A stretch of 64,000 nucleotides of DNA. Source: Burhinus oedicnemus. Taxonomy: Eukaryota; Chordata; Aves; Charadriiformes; Burhinidae. Positions 10,741 to 23,480 of the stretch are shown piece after piece (position 1 is the stretch's first letter; each line of letters starts with the position of its first letter). The notes below the pieces were generated by a model. It was given only the letters and a program-made list of their open reading frames with translations, did no database searches and had not been told where the DNA came from. The translations under genes and the position numbers were made by a program. The stretch covers positions 512,057-576,056 of the forward strand of contig VFFE01007072.1 in NCBI GenBank assembly GCA_008921705.1. Reading direction: 5' to 3'.

Positions 10741-10935
10741 CGAGGAGACGTGTGGTTTGTGCGCTGCCCACACCTCGGCATCTCGAGCCGGCTGTGGTTT
10801 CCACAGGTGTCTCCCAGCTCCGCTCAGCCGACGCCGAGAGCAGCCTCGGACCTCGCCTCGCTCACAGCCTCTCTCACCCCTTTCTCCCTTTTTGGCCTGA
10901 CAGGTTCGGCGTGGTGCTGCGGCGACCTTTTCCGT
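10741..10935. promoter_or_regulatory. Small CpG-dense patch
   Basis: By direct count there are 18 CpG dinucleotides in about 195 bases, while the flanking kilobases have very few. In amniotes such a density in otherwise CpG-depleted DNA suggests a locally unmethylated region, such as a small promoter or enhancer CpG island. A pyrimidine tract ending in GGCCTGACAG at 10912 lies inside it and resembles a splice acceptor, but no matching exon is evident. No TATA box or recognisable transcript is seen. A GC-biased gene-conversion hotspot is an alternative. Confidence 0.35.
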
Positions 10936-11986
10936 GGAGTTGTGAAGGATAATGTAATTGCTGCCTCAGCAGATTCCCCAAGAAATACATGAGAGAGCCT
11001 TCAGCTCCAGTTTTTTGAGGAATTCAGAAAAAATTAAGCCTTTAAAGTGACACACGACCTTACTGTCTGTCCCAGTGCTACCACAAATGTCAAAAGCCTC
11101 AGCAAACACTGCTTGAATGAGAGATTTGACAAAAGCCCCACAGAGAAGTTATGGCAGATGATGTTAACCCATTATTCTGTGAATTTTATAATAGCCGGTA
11201 ATTTTGGGGTCTCTCCTGAACCCCCAGACTCTTGACAAATGTGCAAATTAATTTTGCCCAAGGACACCAGCACAGTTACTGAATCACTGTGCGTTTAGAC
11301 AAATGCTGCAGGGAAATGTCTGTGTACATCCTCTGTAGCTGTTTATATTCATCACAGCTGCAAACCAGCAGTCTCTTAGCCTCAGGTCTTAATGCACCTA
11401 CGCTCTCACTCAATTGCAGGAACATAACTAATCTTCACGTGCTAAACGTGGAGGGAAGGGCAGCTTTGGCTGGACCGAAGGACACGCTGCTCCACAAGGT
11501 CTCAGGTGTGGTGGGGCAGCACTGCTTCCCCAGTAATACAAACCAGATCCCACTAAAAGCTGGTACCTGTCTCATCCAATTTGATTTCCAAGCAGCGAAG
11601 AACTCGGTCACCCCTGCTGCGCAGGAGAGGCACCAAGTGCCGAGGTCAGAAGGGCGCAGGCTCAGGAGAGAGCCAGATGCTGCGTGGGAACAGGAGCTCC
11701 TTGCCTGCAAAGGGAGAGCTGGCCTCTGGGGTTAACCCGGATTGAAAGTCCAAGTGCCCAGCAGACATCCCCGCAGGCTGGCTGGGACCTGGCAGTGGCT
11801 GGGTCCCCAAAGGACAGGACGGCAGCCAGCAGGCACGATCCTGCTGTGCAAGGCTCTTACCCACACACTGCCGAGCCACGCTGCCCTCAGGGGCCAGCCC
11901 AGGCACCCTCATAAATTAGTGCATCGAGGTCACTACAGCCAGGTTTTTGCACATCCCCATCTGCAACAGCCCCGCTAAAAGCTGTT
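10936..11986. other. Unique non-coding sequence between two CpG-rich patches
   Basis: No gene is supported. GC content rises from about 11.45 kb onward, and ORFs of 70-148 codons appear in several overlapping frames on both strands, which is expected in GC-rich, stop-poor sequence. Confidence 0.45.
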
Positions 11987-12116
11987 GCGCTCTTCCTGAA
12001 GGCGTGCGGCTGCTGACAGCAGTCCTGGGCCAAGGACACGCGGCGCCTGTGCCCAGGCGGCCCCGCGGGCTGCTTCGATGCCCTCTGCCTGGGGACGTGG
12101 GGCAGCAGCAGGCGCC
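11987..12116. promoter_or_regulatory. Second CpG-dense, GC-rich patch
   Basis: Twelve CpG dinucleotides occur in about 130 bases, including CACGCGGCGCC and CCCCGCGGGC (a SacII-type site). It lies about 1.1 kb after the first CpG patch. It could be part of the same hypomethylated regulatory region. No gene start is recognised next to it. Confidence 0.3.
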
Positions 12117-13057
12117 CTCTGTAATCTCAGCCCCCCAGCTTCAGCCTCCGGAGTTTGAAAAATCGGGCTGTAGTTTTCACACGTCAACAGCAACAAGGCT
12201 TTTACTTCGCTCTGTCCGCTGCTTAGAAAAACACACCAAGGTCAAAGTAAGAACATGACTTGAAGGCTCTTCCCAGCAGCATGAGGGTCTCGGTGCCTAA
12301 CAGAGGTTACGCCAGCAGGAAAAACGCTTCTGCCTCTGACGTCTGTATCGTGACCCCGAACAGCCAGTACCGGCAGAGTTTTGTGCTTAGCCCGAGGACT
12401 GTTTGTAAAATGATCGATGACGCACGCAAATGGGCTCTTGTTTGTCTTACTGTACACTGCAAATATTGCTTTTAACAATGAGGTTCTTGCCAAATGGTTC
12501 TGAACACACCCAAACTGGGATCCCAGAGATAAAACTGCAAAAGCAAAGTAACATGATCACCGGCTGTCTTCCAAGAGGGACTGATCAATGTCTTCTGATT
12601 TGGGCTTAGCCTGCAGGACTGTTTCGGCAGAGGTGAAAGTCAGACGCAAGTAGTGTCACCTATCCACCTCTGCTGCTCTTAGGATCAGCCCGGATTGCAG
12701 GGAGCTTTTGCAGTGCTTTTAAGCTGAAAATCCTTTCCCACTCAGCTTCTGGAGCAACTCTCTTTGTTGAAATTTGAATTCCCTCAATTTCCAAACAAGA
12801 TTTAATCAGAGCTTGTTTCTGAAGGGGTCTAAGTTAATAACGAATACACAACCACAGGTTTTGGTAGCAGAATCTCTAATTACTTTTACTAATCAGCAAA
12901 AGTAAATGGGTCGTTTCTGTATGATTGCATCATGTCCCCAAACCAAGTAAAACTGAATTCACGCCTCTCTGAAAAAGAGGTGTGAAAGGCTTGTAAGAGG
13001 AAGGTAAGTGAGCTCTTCCCCATCCGAGCCCTCTCCTGAGGTCAGGTGGATGATGTT
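12117..13057. other. Unique non-coding sequence with a hairpin and an isolated donor motif
   Basis: No gene is supported. A small imperfect hairpin (about 12960-12984, CACGCCTCT against AGAGGTGTG, one wobble pair) sits just upstream of a strong splice-donor motif AAG|GTAAGTG (GT at 13004). I found no convincing acceptor to pair with it. Confidence 0.4.
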
Positions 13058-13134
13058 GGCCAGATTCTGCTCTCAGTTACTCTGGTGTGAATCTCAGTGG
13101 AGTTGCTCTGGATTTACACCGACGTAGCTGAGAA
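13058..13134. mobile_element. Palindromic MITE-like relic (Chompy-type), centre deleted
   Basis: The left part GGCCAGATTCTGCTCTCAGT, with TACTCTGGTGTGAATCT, is an imperfect reverse complement of the right part CTGGATTTACACCGACGTAG, with CTGAGAA. This gives a near-palindromic element of the kind dispersed in crocodilian, turtle and bird genomes (Chompy-like non-autonomous DNA transposons, named from memory). The expected CAGTGGAGTT word near the centre is present once instead of as a mirrored pair, so about 20 bases of the centre seem deleted. There is no coding capacity. The strand is undefined because the element is palindromic. Confidence 0.6.
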
Positions 13135-14687
13135 AAAAACCTGCCCTGTCAGTTTTCCTTCTTCGGTGACCATTCTTCTAAATCTTAGGCTCCATCTTAG
13201 ATCTGCTTCTTCTTACGAGTTGCCTGACTTCACCACAATGCCAGCTGGCATCTCTCTGCTGATCTGCCGCTGTTTAGCTCGGAAGACTTCCAGACGGCTT
13301 CACGGATACTTTTAGTTGTCAGAAAAAAAAGCAGCTCAAGAGGTACCTTGCCTATTCTGAGTGCAGTCATTCGGCTAACAGGGCCAAATGGCTCCGCCTG
13401 TGCCCCAGAAAAAACATCAGCAGCACCACAGAAATTGGAGTTTAATGTTCTGCATTTAAAGCTGAGGGTTTTTTAATCTTTGGCACCCATGAAAGGATGT
13501 TTTTCACAAAACTGAGTGATAAAACCCTACAAGAAACACTCATCCCCAAACTATCTGTGTGGCTTTTGCACACATCTGTTTCTCTCCTGTCCTCAAGAGA
13601 TGTCTAAAATCTAATTAACCAATTAATTTGCAAATATATTCTAATTTATTCAAGGCAGATTTTCTTAGTGTTAAATTATCTGACAGTGAACCATACGCTG
13701 TACACAGGAACAGGACTTCATTAAAATACCAAAGGTTACACAAATGGAATAAAAATTATATTTGTACTACAGTCAGCACATACTTATATACCCTAATGAG
13801 AAAATGTGTTTGTATTTCCCTATTTCTAATTTGTTTTTGCATGTTTGGTGTAAACCTGCGGCTAATACATTTGCAACACCAAACTACTACACCTAGTGTG
13901 GAAACATGAACATTCTGAGAGGTTTCCCTGTTCATTGAACTTGCGGCAGATATTAAATATACAAATAATCCACCATCAGCGCTGGTAAAACTCTTCTCTC
14001 AGCCCAAGCAATGCCACAGTTCATTTGTTATTGAGAATTACAACCGCGTCCCTGGCCAGCCCCGCTCCTCCCGCCTCCCTCCGCAGGTAGCACTGTTGGC
14101 TGGGAAATCTCAAGTTCTAATTGACAGCACTTGTGCAAAGCCAGTCTAAAGGAAAAAGCTGATGCCTTGTTCTTGATTGCTGCATTGAACTGCTTTCGCT
14201 TCCCCCCCCCCCCAACTCAATAGCTGTGTGAGTACAAAATACGACAGCTGGTTTCAATTCTGCCAGCTACTGGAGAGATTGTATCATTCACCATCGCGTG
14301 GCATCAGTCACAGCTCCACTCGACCTTCTCGAAAGCACAGGAGATGCGCTTTTGTGCTCAGTAAAAACCACCCAACAACAACAACTAACACAAAAAACCT
14401 CTTCCCTAGTTACTAACTCTCCAAGTATTTTATTATACAGCATTAGCACAAACAAAAATATTTTATCTGTATAGACTTGGCACAGAATTACTTCTTGAAG
14501 ACATTAATACTAAACAGCTGTTTTCTTCACTTGTCAAGTAACTTAGAATTTTTCTTACAGTTCATTACACTCCAGTTGCACCATGGTCAATTAAGACCAA
14601 GTTACAGTCCTTCTAGGTGTACGTATGCATAAGTGACTGCTGCGATACTGAAAGGTGCTCTAACTATACCTGTAATGCATTAAAAAA
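13135..14687. other. Unique non-coding sequence with a C12 run
   Basis: No gene is supported. A run of 12 C bases lies at 14202-14213. The stretch 13610-13810 is AT-rich. No repeat family is recognised. Confidence 0.45.
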
Positions 14688-14775
14688 TAAGGGACTTCCC
14701 CCACATCACACAATGAATCAGTGGCTGAGCTAGGAACGGCAGCCAGATCTCTCGGCGCTGCAGACCCGGGGCTGT
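14688..14775 (+). mobile_element. MIR-like SINE relic, 3' half
   Basis: GGGACTTCCCCCACATCACA then CAATGAATCAGTGGCTGAG and CTAGGAACGGCAGCCAGATC follow the order of the MIR 3' half (TGACTTGCCCAAGGTCACAC, then AGCAAGTCAGTGGCAGAGC and TGGGAATAGAACCCAGGTCT). It is diverged and incomplete: the tRNA-derived head is not visible. It is inactive. Confidence 0.55.
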
Positions 14776-17600
14776 TGAGGTGCACTCAAGCCTGGTTTCA
14801 TGCCACCAGGGCTACGTGCCCACAGCAGGCTCCATAAATCAAGCGCTGCTCAGGGCTGCGGGCACCGGAGCGGCAGGAATCCATCAGCGGCTGCACCGAG
14901 CCCCCAGGAAAGGGGCTGGGGACCACAGGGGGCACAGCACCTCCTGTGGGGTTTGACAGCCGAGTGGGATGGTCGCAGCAGGAATCGAGAGTGCTGGCAG
15001 CACTCTTCTTAATTAAAGAAAAGGAGTAGGACCAGCCAGCTGTTCTGGGGGTGGGTGAATGAGGTTGTAAGACCAGTAGAGCTGGGGGAGTGAAACCCCT
15101 ACCTCTTGGGGCACACTATCAATTTTAAAATTACACTTTTCAAGTTTTTCTCCATTTATTTTTAGCAGCAATATTTAAGGCAAGTACATAAGGAGGCAGA
15201 AGTTCCCCACCCACCCCCACCTCCTTATATTTAATTTTTAAAGTGTTTACTTTGAGCGTGCACTGACCTGGAAGAGCGGATGGCCTGCAAAGTGACCAAC
15301 TCTGCAGGTGACTACCTGTACGGCTAGATGTATAGCAGCTGTCAGAAGGGCAAGAAAAATAAGAAAGGAGTGGGATGAAGGAGGAGGAAAGGACTGTTAG
15401 AGCTCAGTGGTGGGATATGAACGGCACTGCTCAGGCAGCCCTGAATGCTCCCACAAGAGAATCTGGTCTGGGTCCAAAGAAGGCTAATGAGAGGGAGCAG
15501 AAACAGTTTCCCAAAAAGAAAGCGAGTGTTTAAGTTCAGGGAGGAGACTGGAGACAGTCGAAGGGGGAATGCAAAACAATGAGCCGTACAAAGCAGGCAG
15601 ACTCGGTGCTCCCGTTTGTTTTTACTCTTACAATAAGAACAGCAAATAAAAAGAAGATGGATTTAAAGCACTACAAGATTTTAATTTTTTTAAGCCATGG
15701 TTTATAATTAAGCCATGAAACTAATTGTCTCTAAATATAATTGAGGCCAGGAACTTCTGGGAGATCACAGAAAGGACAAGCAATATATAACGTGACTATC
15801 ATGGCTATGTTATATTCAGTATAAAATGAGCAAGGGATGATTAAACTCTGCATTTCCATGGTGTACCTCGCACTGGAGGTGAGACAGAAGCTGAACCTTG
15901 GGAGTGCAATTTTATAATCACCCCTTAGGGACTGCGACATCTTCCTCACCCACCAGTACCAACCACAGCCAGAGGCTGGAGGAGAATGCCCACAAACGCC
16001 AGCTGGCAAGGGAACAGCTCCTTCAGGAGAAGAGCTTCAGGAGAAGCAAAGGGACTCTCCCATGCCTGCAGAAGGAGGGATATGGAGAACAGACAGAAAA
16101 CAAGTTGCGGGGGACTGAGGAGCAGAGACAGGGTCTGAAACTAGTTTTAACTCCTTTTCATATTTGTTTCCTTTACAGCTGTAAGTGAAGTGTGCAGAAA
16201 GCAAATGCCCAGGTACAGGGCCAGGAGCACACAGGGCAGCTTTGGCAGTGATGTGACTGTTTGAGTTTCCCATCATGACCCATTACGTCAGGAAGATCTG
16301 TCTGCATGGCTCTATGTGGCCGATTATTCCTCCAAAAAGCTTTCAAATTCATTTATTTTTGCTCATATCCAAACTGAAGAATTAAGCAGTGCAGCTATTT
16401 ATTTGCCTGCTGCAGTGGTCACCAACAGAACTACCTACAACCACTGAGGACTGAAAATGAAGCTCTTGTGAATTCACAAATAAACCACAAAAATCTCCTC
16501 ATAAATGTTCTCAATTATTTCTAGCCTTTGACTTGAAACTCTGTCCGTTTGAGCTCCTGCTGACCAAACTGTGAAATGCAGACTGCCGCACACCAGTGGC
16601 TCGATAAGTGGGGGGGAGCACTGGGTTCATGTTGGTTGCCTTGTGGGTCAATGTCGTTGTCACTGTACATGGGTGCAATCTTGTTCTCTTATGGAAAATT
16701 GATCAAATTAATTACATGGATTAATTGATTTGATTAAATATCTGGTAATCTTTCCCACTCATGCTGCCCCTGACCCTTCTTCCATCCTTAGCCTGTGGTT
16801 GAAGACTTTTGAACCCTTGAACAAGAACAGAGGATTGCCTCCTTTCCCCCCTTTGAAACATTCTTGTCCTATAAGCTGCACCTATTTACATACTTGGCTA
16901 TGGTGTACCACTTCAAAACTGTGCAATCAGACAACACTTCTCTGGTTTAGTTATTAATAAACTACAGAAGCATCCAACACTGACCAAAGATGCAAAGGTT
17001 GTGAAACATGAAAGAGGTTGATCAAAACCAGCTTCTGTTTTAGCAACAGCTTAAGCTGTATCATCTGCCTTCACGTCAACCACAGTAAATTACTGTCCCG
17101 ATACAGAGGATTGCAGCAGCAGAGCACAATTTCTTCTACATTTTTCATATAAAGCAGATGACACTTTTTAGCTCGCTTGAGCAGGGTCTACCACTGACAA
17201 TACATTTCATATGCATAGTGCTTTTGGCTCACCTCTGAAATGGCAGTACATGCTCTCAGATTTCCTGACAAGCTTTAGCTTATTTAAGACTTGCTCAATA
17301 TTTTCATTTTAGCTGTTTGGAGAGGAAAATAAGGTGGGGAAAAGTCTGAAATTGTCACACCACCAAAGGGTATTGCCTATAATCACGCAGCCGTGATTTA
17401 AAGCCAAGTGACAGTCTATAATTGAATTGTCTGGGGCTGCCTACAGTTTATTTACTGAATTCAGACATACTGCGAGCGGGTCAAAAGAGCGCAGGTCTTT
17501 ACTTATTCATAGGGAAAGCAGGAGCGGGGCCCTGGCGCTCCAAGTACCTCTGGTATTGAGGAACCCCCTACACGTGTACTGTTTTTTACATGAGCTTCAG
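14776..17600. other. Unique non-coding sequence
   Basis: No gene is supported. Around 17340-17400 the words GGGTATTGCCTATAATCACG and CAGCCGTGATTTA weakly recall the MIR TGCCCAAGGTCACACAGC block, but too little matches to call it. A GC-rich stretch near 14.8-15.0 kb has overlapping ORFs without recognisable products. Confidence 0.4.
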
Positions 17601-17704
17601 CAGAACAGCAGCAGAACATCACCATGTCAAGTGGAGGGGAAGATGTGCCCATGGCATGGGACTTCCCACCTGAGGAGAGGATGCAATTCCTCACAGAAAA
17701 CTGC
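17601..17704 (+). other. Weak exon candidate (104 nt) with start codon and strong donor
   Basis: A pyrimidine-containing tract ending in GAGCTTCAG precedes 17601, and a good donor TGC|GTAAGTC follows at 17705. One frame is open from end to end. An ATG at 17624 in a favourable context (ATCACCATGT) starts MSSGGEDVPMAWDFPPEERM, which continues to the donor. The composition is soluble-protein-like and acidic, but I recognise no family. The same DNA is also open on the minus strand and in another plus frame, which lowers the weight of this evidence. It could equally be chance or a non-coding RNA exon. Confidence 0.15.
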
Positions 17705-20700
17705 GTAAGTCTCTCTAGGCAAGGGCTTCACCAGGCTGAAAGGGCAGAGACACTTCCCAAGCCCTTGCCTCCATATCCTCCTTTTCTCCTGGGCCTGTCT
17801 CATGTGGGTCTCAGGATGGCCTTTTGGAAATAGGCACAGCTTTTTCTTTAGCATACTTAGAGGTATCGTCAGATTAAAAACATACAGCTGTGATAAAGCA
17901 TCCAGATGAACCCATCCCAGTATCCCAGCGTAAGACTGCACAAGTTGCAGCATTCGTGCCAGCCCAGGCTTCCAGCAATACAGTCCTGTGTGCAACAGCC
18001 TCCAAATCCAAGCGGATGAATTAATGCACGTGGTGGAAGCAAAGGAGTGCTAACGCCTTCACTGCAGGGAGCTGATGCTCCAGCCCTGACCCCAGCCTCT
18101 CCGTCAGTGCCATCAAGAACGATTTGGACATCTGTCCATGGAAAAATAGGAAATAAAGGTCTGAGGCCACCAACGCATTTAACACCAAAGAGCTAGCACA
18201 GTCTGTTAATCCGCACAACCACAATGTGTTAATCGTCAGCCCCTGCCAGCTAAGGTCTCTGCTTCTCAGAAGTCACAGAATAAAAGAAACACGATGGTTA
18301 CTGCACATTTTTCCCAGTGAGCATGCAGCCTGATACTTTAGATATTTCTACAACACTTATAGGCAAAACTGCAGACGTGCCTCTGCAAATCTACTGGAAT
18401 GGCTTTTGCATGCTTTGCCACGTGGGCTTTTAAGGACACCCCACTGTCTGCCCTGTTTGCCCTATCAGTGAGCTAACAGCATGCAGGCGTTAGGAGGGAT
18501 AAGAAGATCTCCCCTCATAACAACTAGAGCAGTCGGTAGGGAGAATCGACATACGTATATGCACACCCACAAATAGTCAGATCCAAGCTACTCTCTTCAA
18601 CTCAAACTGGTCTTGGGTCTGTTTGTGGCTGAGGAGCCCCATCCCCTCCCGGCACGGCAGATGCACTGCACTGTTTGCTAGAAAAGAAGATGGGAGTGAC
18701 ACTGTGGTTCAGGCAGAATAGCCTGGATAAGTCCCTGCCACTAACCAAAAGCTTTTAAGAGCCTTTGACAACATTATCTATACATTTCTGTGTGCTTTAG
18801 CCAACTCTAAAATGATCTGATCACATACTGGACACTCTCCAGTGTTGATCTAATGAGTGCTCTGAAACGTTGTATTTTTACTATAACATTTCTCTTGCCA
18901 TTTTTTTCAGTTCAGGACACTTTACCTTTGCCCAGTACAGATATTTTGACTCACTGTACTAACCTGGGCCATCCAGCTGAACCAGCTGACATTTGCTGGT
19001 GAAATGAAGAGTGTAGAATTAATGGAGGGACCAACTTTTGGGATGTCATTCACTACTTTGATTGTCTGCTCTCTCAGTAAAGCCCTAAGAAGGGGAAGGA
19101 AAATGCCAGGTTCTAAGTGGATGAAGCCTGAGTGTTACGGACTTACTCTTCACACTGTGGCAAAACTACAGCTGTAAGTGAGAAAAAATAATTAGGTCCC
19201 AAATCTGCATTAAAACATTTTTGCAGGACTTTGCTCTTCAAGTGGAAAACTGTTCCCACACAGTCTATTTTTAGGTATTTTATATTAAAGGGATCAGAAA
19301 AAGTCTCCATGTTTCATTTTCTCAGTGGGAAGTTTTTACAGTAAAGATACTTGGAACCAGGATAAAGGTGACAGAAGAGGGGAATGAGTGAAGACCGTCA
19401 TCCCTGGAAATACAAACGTACAGCTGGAGCTAGTGCAGGGGCGGTGAGGGGCACGCTCAGCTCGGTTGCTCCAGCAGCCAGGGTGCACCCTCATTAGCCA
19501 CAGCTCATTTGCCCCTTCTGATTACTTGCGGAATAATTTCATGTATTTTGGGATAACAAACTACCCAAAGTACTGCTTATCAGTTTCTTTCACACAAAGT
19601 AAGTCCCAACGCCAATCCTTTTGACCCAGCTTCATTGAGACAAGCATCATGCTTTCAAGCCAAAGTCCAGAGCGGGGTTGGGGACGTTCCCGTACACAGG
19701 ACAGGATGCTCGTGTCCCTCCAGCACTGCAAGGAGGGGAGAGCATAGGGGTGAGGAGAAGAGATGACAAGGCTGCAGACAGCGAGGAGGCTTAAGTGGAG
19801 AAATGGATGAGGAGGGCTTTTTTGCCTTTGAGATTAAAAACAAGGCAGGAGCCGCTCCACTGCTTTGTGAAGCTAGCGGAAGGATTTTCTGCATCAGTCT
19901 CTCGGTAGCAGAGGCTTGATTTTATTTTTTGTTAAATCGCTTTTGAACAGACTGCAAGGTCACGTTCCAGCAGAGCCTCGGCACCCTGGATTCAGTTCTC
20001 AGGCTGATACCCAAAGCTCTGAGGTTTTGGTTTCTTACAAGCACATTTTGTGAAACCCCCTGAGTCTGGCCTTGCACATCCACTGCATGCATCTCCAGGA
20101 GGAAATGATCTGTCTGTACCAGAAGCAGCTTCTGCATCATCCACCGCATGTTTCCCCTTTCACACAGAGGGAAAATCTCATCCTAATTCCTTCCAATCCA
20201 CCCAAACACATGTCTTTAACCCTTCAGATTCACATCCTGCATGTTCCCACACATCAACAGGCAGAAAATCCCCCCCTCAAAGACGTGCTCTTCAGCGCCT
20301 GGCCAACTGTGCTTCCCTTGTGACTGGATGGCTCTTTGGAGACACACGTGACATTTCATGCTGTCAGAGAGAAAAAAATTGCCCAAAAAAGGCTGCTTGA
20401 ACAACAACTTCTTGCTTTTTTGCTTGGCACCAATTGAAAAGAATTACGAACACCAGGAAGGAAAATTTTAGTGATGGTAAGGCCATCTTGGGCCTCTCCC
20501 TCTTGGCAAGATGCTGAGCAGCAGGCAGCAGCGTTGAACCATGCAGCATCCCTTTGTCCAGGTTGGGGGTGATGAGCTCCTGTGATAACTACTGAGACGT
20601 GATGCCTCCCGACGCCATGCAAATCCAGGCGTGAGGGACTCGCTTCCACGCACCCAGCCGGGGAATGCCAGAATATCATCTGGTATTTGTCTATTTGCTT

Positions 20701-23339
20701 CACACAGTGGGATTTAAAGGCCTAACTCTGAGAAACATTTGCAATATTTACTACAGCCAGTGTTTCCAATTACATTAAAGATTAGGGAGAGCATAAGCGA
20801 GGTCAAAAGCTATACATTCACTTAATTCCCATTAAAATAAATATGTGAACAGTGCTTATGCACTCCTGTGTATCTGGCCTGGAGTGTTTGCTCAGCTCTG
20901 GGACATGGTCACCAAGAGCACTGGAAAGGGGTTGGATCCCTCTAGGTCCCCAGGGAGAATGAAGCCATTGTGAGCATTTGCAGTACGGCCCCAAGCTGCC
21001 TCTCGCCTTGCTGCCGCTCACCTCAGAACTCAGAATTCAGGTATTTTACCACACAAAGAGGTGCGGGAGAGAGGGTGTGAGCAAACACGGTGCTGAGAAA
21101 TGAACTGAAGCAGTAATTTATTTCATGCTGACATGGTCCACTGAAAGTAATGGGGAAACTTTTTATTTATTTGGACTTTGGGCGATAAGTAAATTGGACA
21201 CCAAGGGTGCCATGAAAGGTGGATCACACGTCCTGTTTTAGGCAGACAACCCCAGATTAGCTCATCTAATGGCACCTGATGGCTATGAGCAGTGGTACGG
21301 GGCAGTCCCACACGAGCAGGAGTCTTGTGTGCCCCCAGCCATGGCCATTTCATGTCACTAGGGTGGTAGATGGGACGGACAGCAGCCAAAATTGTGACCT
21401 TAAGCTGGTCCAGGGAGACTTTTTGGATGTGTCCATCTGGGTGAGAGGCAGTCCATGCACCTCTTGCAGCCCTTTGGCCTGGGGCAGCGCTGGAGAAGGA
21501 CATGGCACTAAGCTGGCCAGAGCTTCCACACTGCCCTCCCTTCTCAGAAAGGAAACACAAAGCCTAAACCCCTTTAAATAAGAATTTAACATCATCCCCT
21601 ACATAAAGACATAAAAATAATAAATTTCTGACATCATCTGGTTATGACATCGCATCTTGTCCAATTTCAGATTGAGTGCTGCTAATAATTTTAGGCTCCA
21701 GCGCTTCCAGATTAACGCAGGAGCATGCAGTCACTGCTGCACGCCAGCCGCTCTCTCTGCAAGACCAGTCCCACTGTGATGCCAGGGAGCCGCCTCGCAA
21801 GCACACAGTCAACTGTCTGGCTCCAGGCTCCAGGCAATAACCAGCACCAGACATGAGGCATGTCATTGCATTCATGCAATGCTTATGGTTATTCTAGGAG
21901 TAAATAAGCAGCTCTGTCTTGTCACCAATCATTTGGAGCCGCTCCCAATGATTCGAGCAGTTTTCCCTATAAAGATGAGGACATCGTGCAACTCAAGAGC
22001 AGAAGCAACCAATGTCTGATGGACCAAAGGAAATCCTGGCCCAAGCTAATTTTTAAACCAGACAATTTTTGAAAGTTTATTAGGCAGGGTTTACTGTGCG
22101 TTCAGAGACCTGGGCTTTATTCTACCGTGCTGATGAACTCTGCTTTTGAACCTTCTGTGCTTTAAGCCATTGCCCATTACCACTCACAATGTCGCAGATT
22201 TTCAAATACTGCCAGAAAATAAACCTGTATTTCAAGGAGGTTGCTGGAAAACAGAAAGCAAGGGGGAAGGAAGTTTGTGCAAACGGAAGCCGTGCTCCTC
22301 AGCTAAGGCCACCTGTTAGGGGCTGGATGAGAATCTACCTGGTTTAGCACCCCTTTAGCCAACGACCTGCACTGCACGGCAATGTCCCCCTGTAAAACAG
22401 CTGAACCATAAGCACTCATGCAAAGCATTGGGGAGGCAGAGCAGGATTTGGTTCCTGCAGTGCAGGGAGTGGAGATCAAACATGAGGGAGGTGTAATGAC
22501 ATGTCCCTTTATGGAGACGCAAGTCAACCATAGCCCCAAGTCCACCAAGAGCTTTTGACCAACTTTACGTGATGGGCTGCAGCCCAGAAATGGTCCCCAG
22601 GTTTCACATGGGCAGGTTTTGGCTCACCGCCTAAACTGCTTTCCTGCCCGTCACTTCTGCGATGGCTGCACCTGAACCACTCAGCTTGGGAGGGCAAAAA
22701 TGTGCAACGGGGAACAGAGACTCCAAAGGAGTAATTTTTCTTTCAGAAATATGCTTCTCTCTCATTTAGTATCAAGCTTGAAAGCAGCATCTCAGTCAGC
22801 TTCTGCTTACTCAAATAGAGGTTAATAAATTACTCTGCTTGAAAAATGTCCATATGTTTCAGACAGTGAGCTTCTGCTCAGAAGTTTCTTTAAAATCTGT
22901 TTTCACACTGACAGAATAAAACCAACTGTTTTTCAACTTTTTTCTCCCCTCATCGCAACACCTCTCAGACACAAAATAAGCACTCAAAACTGACCACGGG
23001 CACAGGTTCACTTTGGGTGAGCCCCTCGGGGCAGCAGGCGTGTTTCCACCACAGTGGCACACCCAACAGAAGGACACCAGAGCGCTCCGAGCGCCTTATC
23101 CCATCCCTGACGCCTGCTCCTGGCATGGCCACCCACCTTTGCCCCCTGTGCTCTGGACATGGTTACGGAGATGAACGTCCCTCGGCTCACGAGGAGGAAA
23201 TCTGCCTTATATTCACTAAAAACGTGTTCTGCTGTCAAAAGAAAAAGTGCTTTAAACTGAGAACATCTTCATTAAAGATGCTTATGAAAAAAACCCAAAC
23301 CCTTCACTGATTAATTTCTTTTCAGCAGGCACTGCCCAC
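17705..23339. other. Long unique non-coding stretch, about 5.6 kb
   Basis: No gene or recognised repeat is seen. Many ORFs of 60-145 codons lie on both strands (for example 20356-20703 minus and 21123-21560 minus), usually overlapping each other. None has recognisable domains. The sequence is of mixed composition without satellites. Confidence 0.45.
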
Positions 23340-23480
23340 TCACTGAAAACATTTGATTTAACATTTTTTGATGCAAAATCAAATCATCATTATATTTGGT
23401 TTAAATAATTTAAGTGATGGAAAAAGTTTGGATTTCTGTTTAAAAAGGCTTTTGATTTAAAAACCAATTGAAGTTTAAAA
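23340..23480. repeat. AT-rich low-complexity run of GATTTAAAT-type words
   Basis: Words such as AAAATCAAATCATCATTATA, TTGGTTTAAATAATTTAA and TTTTGATTTAAAAACCAA follow each other. They recall the GATTTAAATCAA-rich repeats seen in sauropsid genomes, but the copy is too degraded to name. It may be plain AT-rich sequence. Confidence 0.3.

Noticed and set aside
13001..13010. Strong splice-donor motif AAG|GTAAGTG
   Set aside because: No plausible acceptor and open or structured exon could be paired with it. Isolated donor motifs are common.
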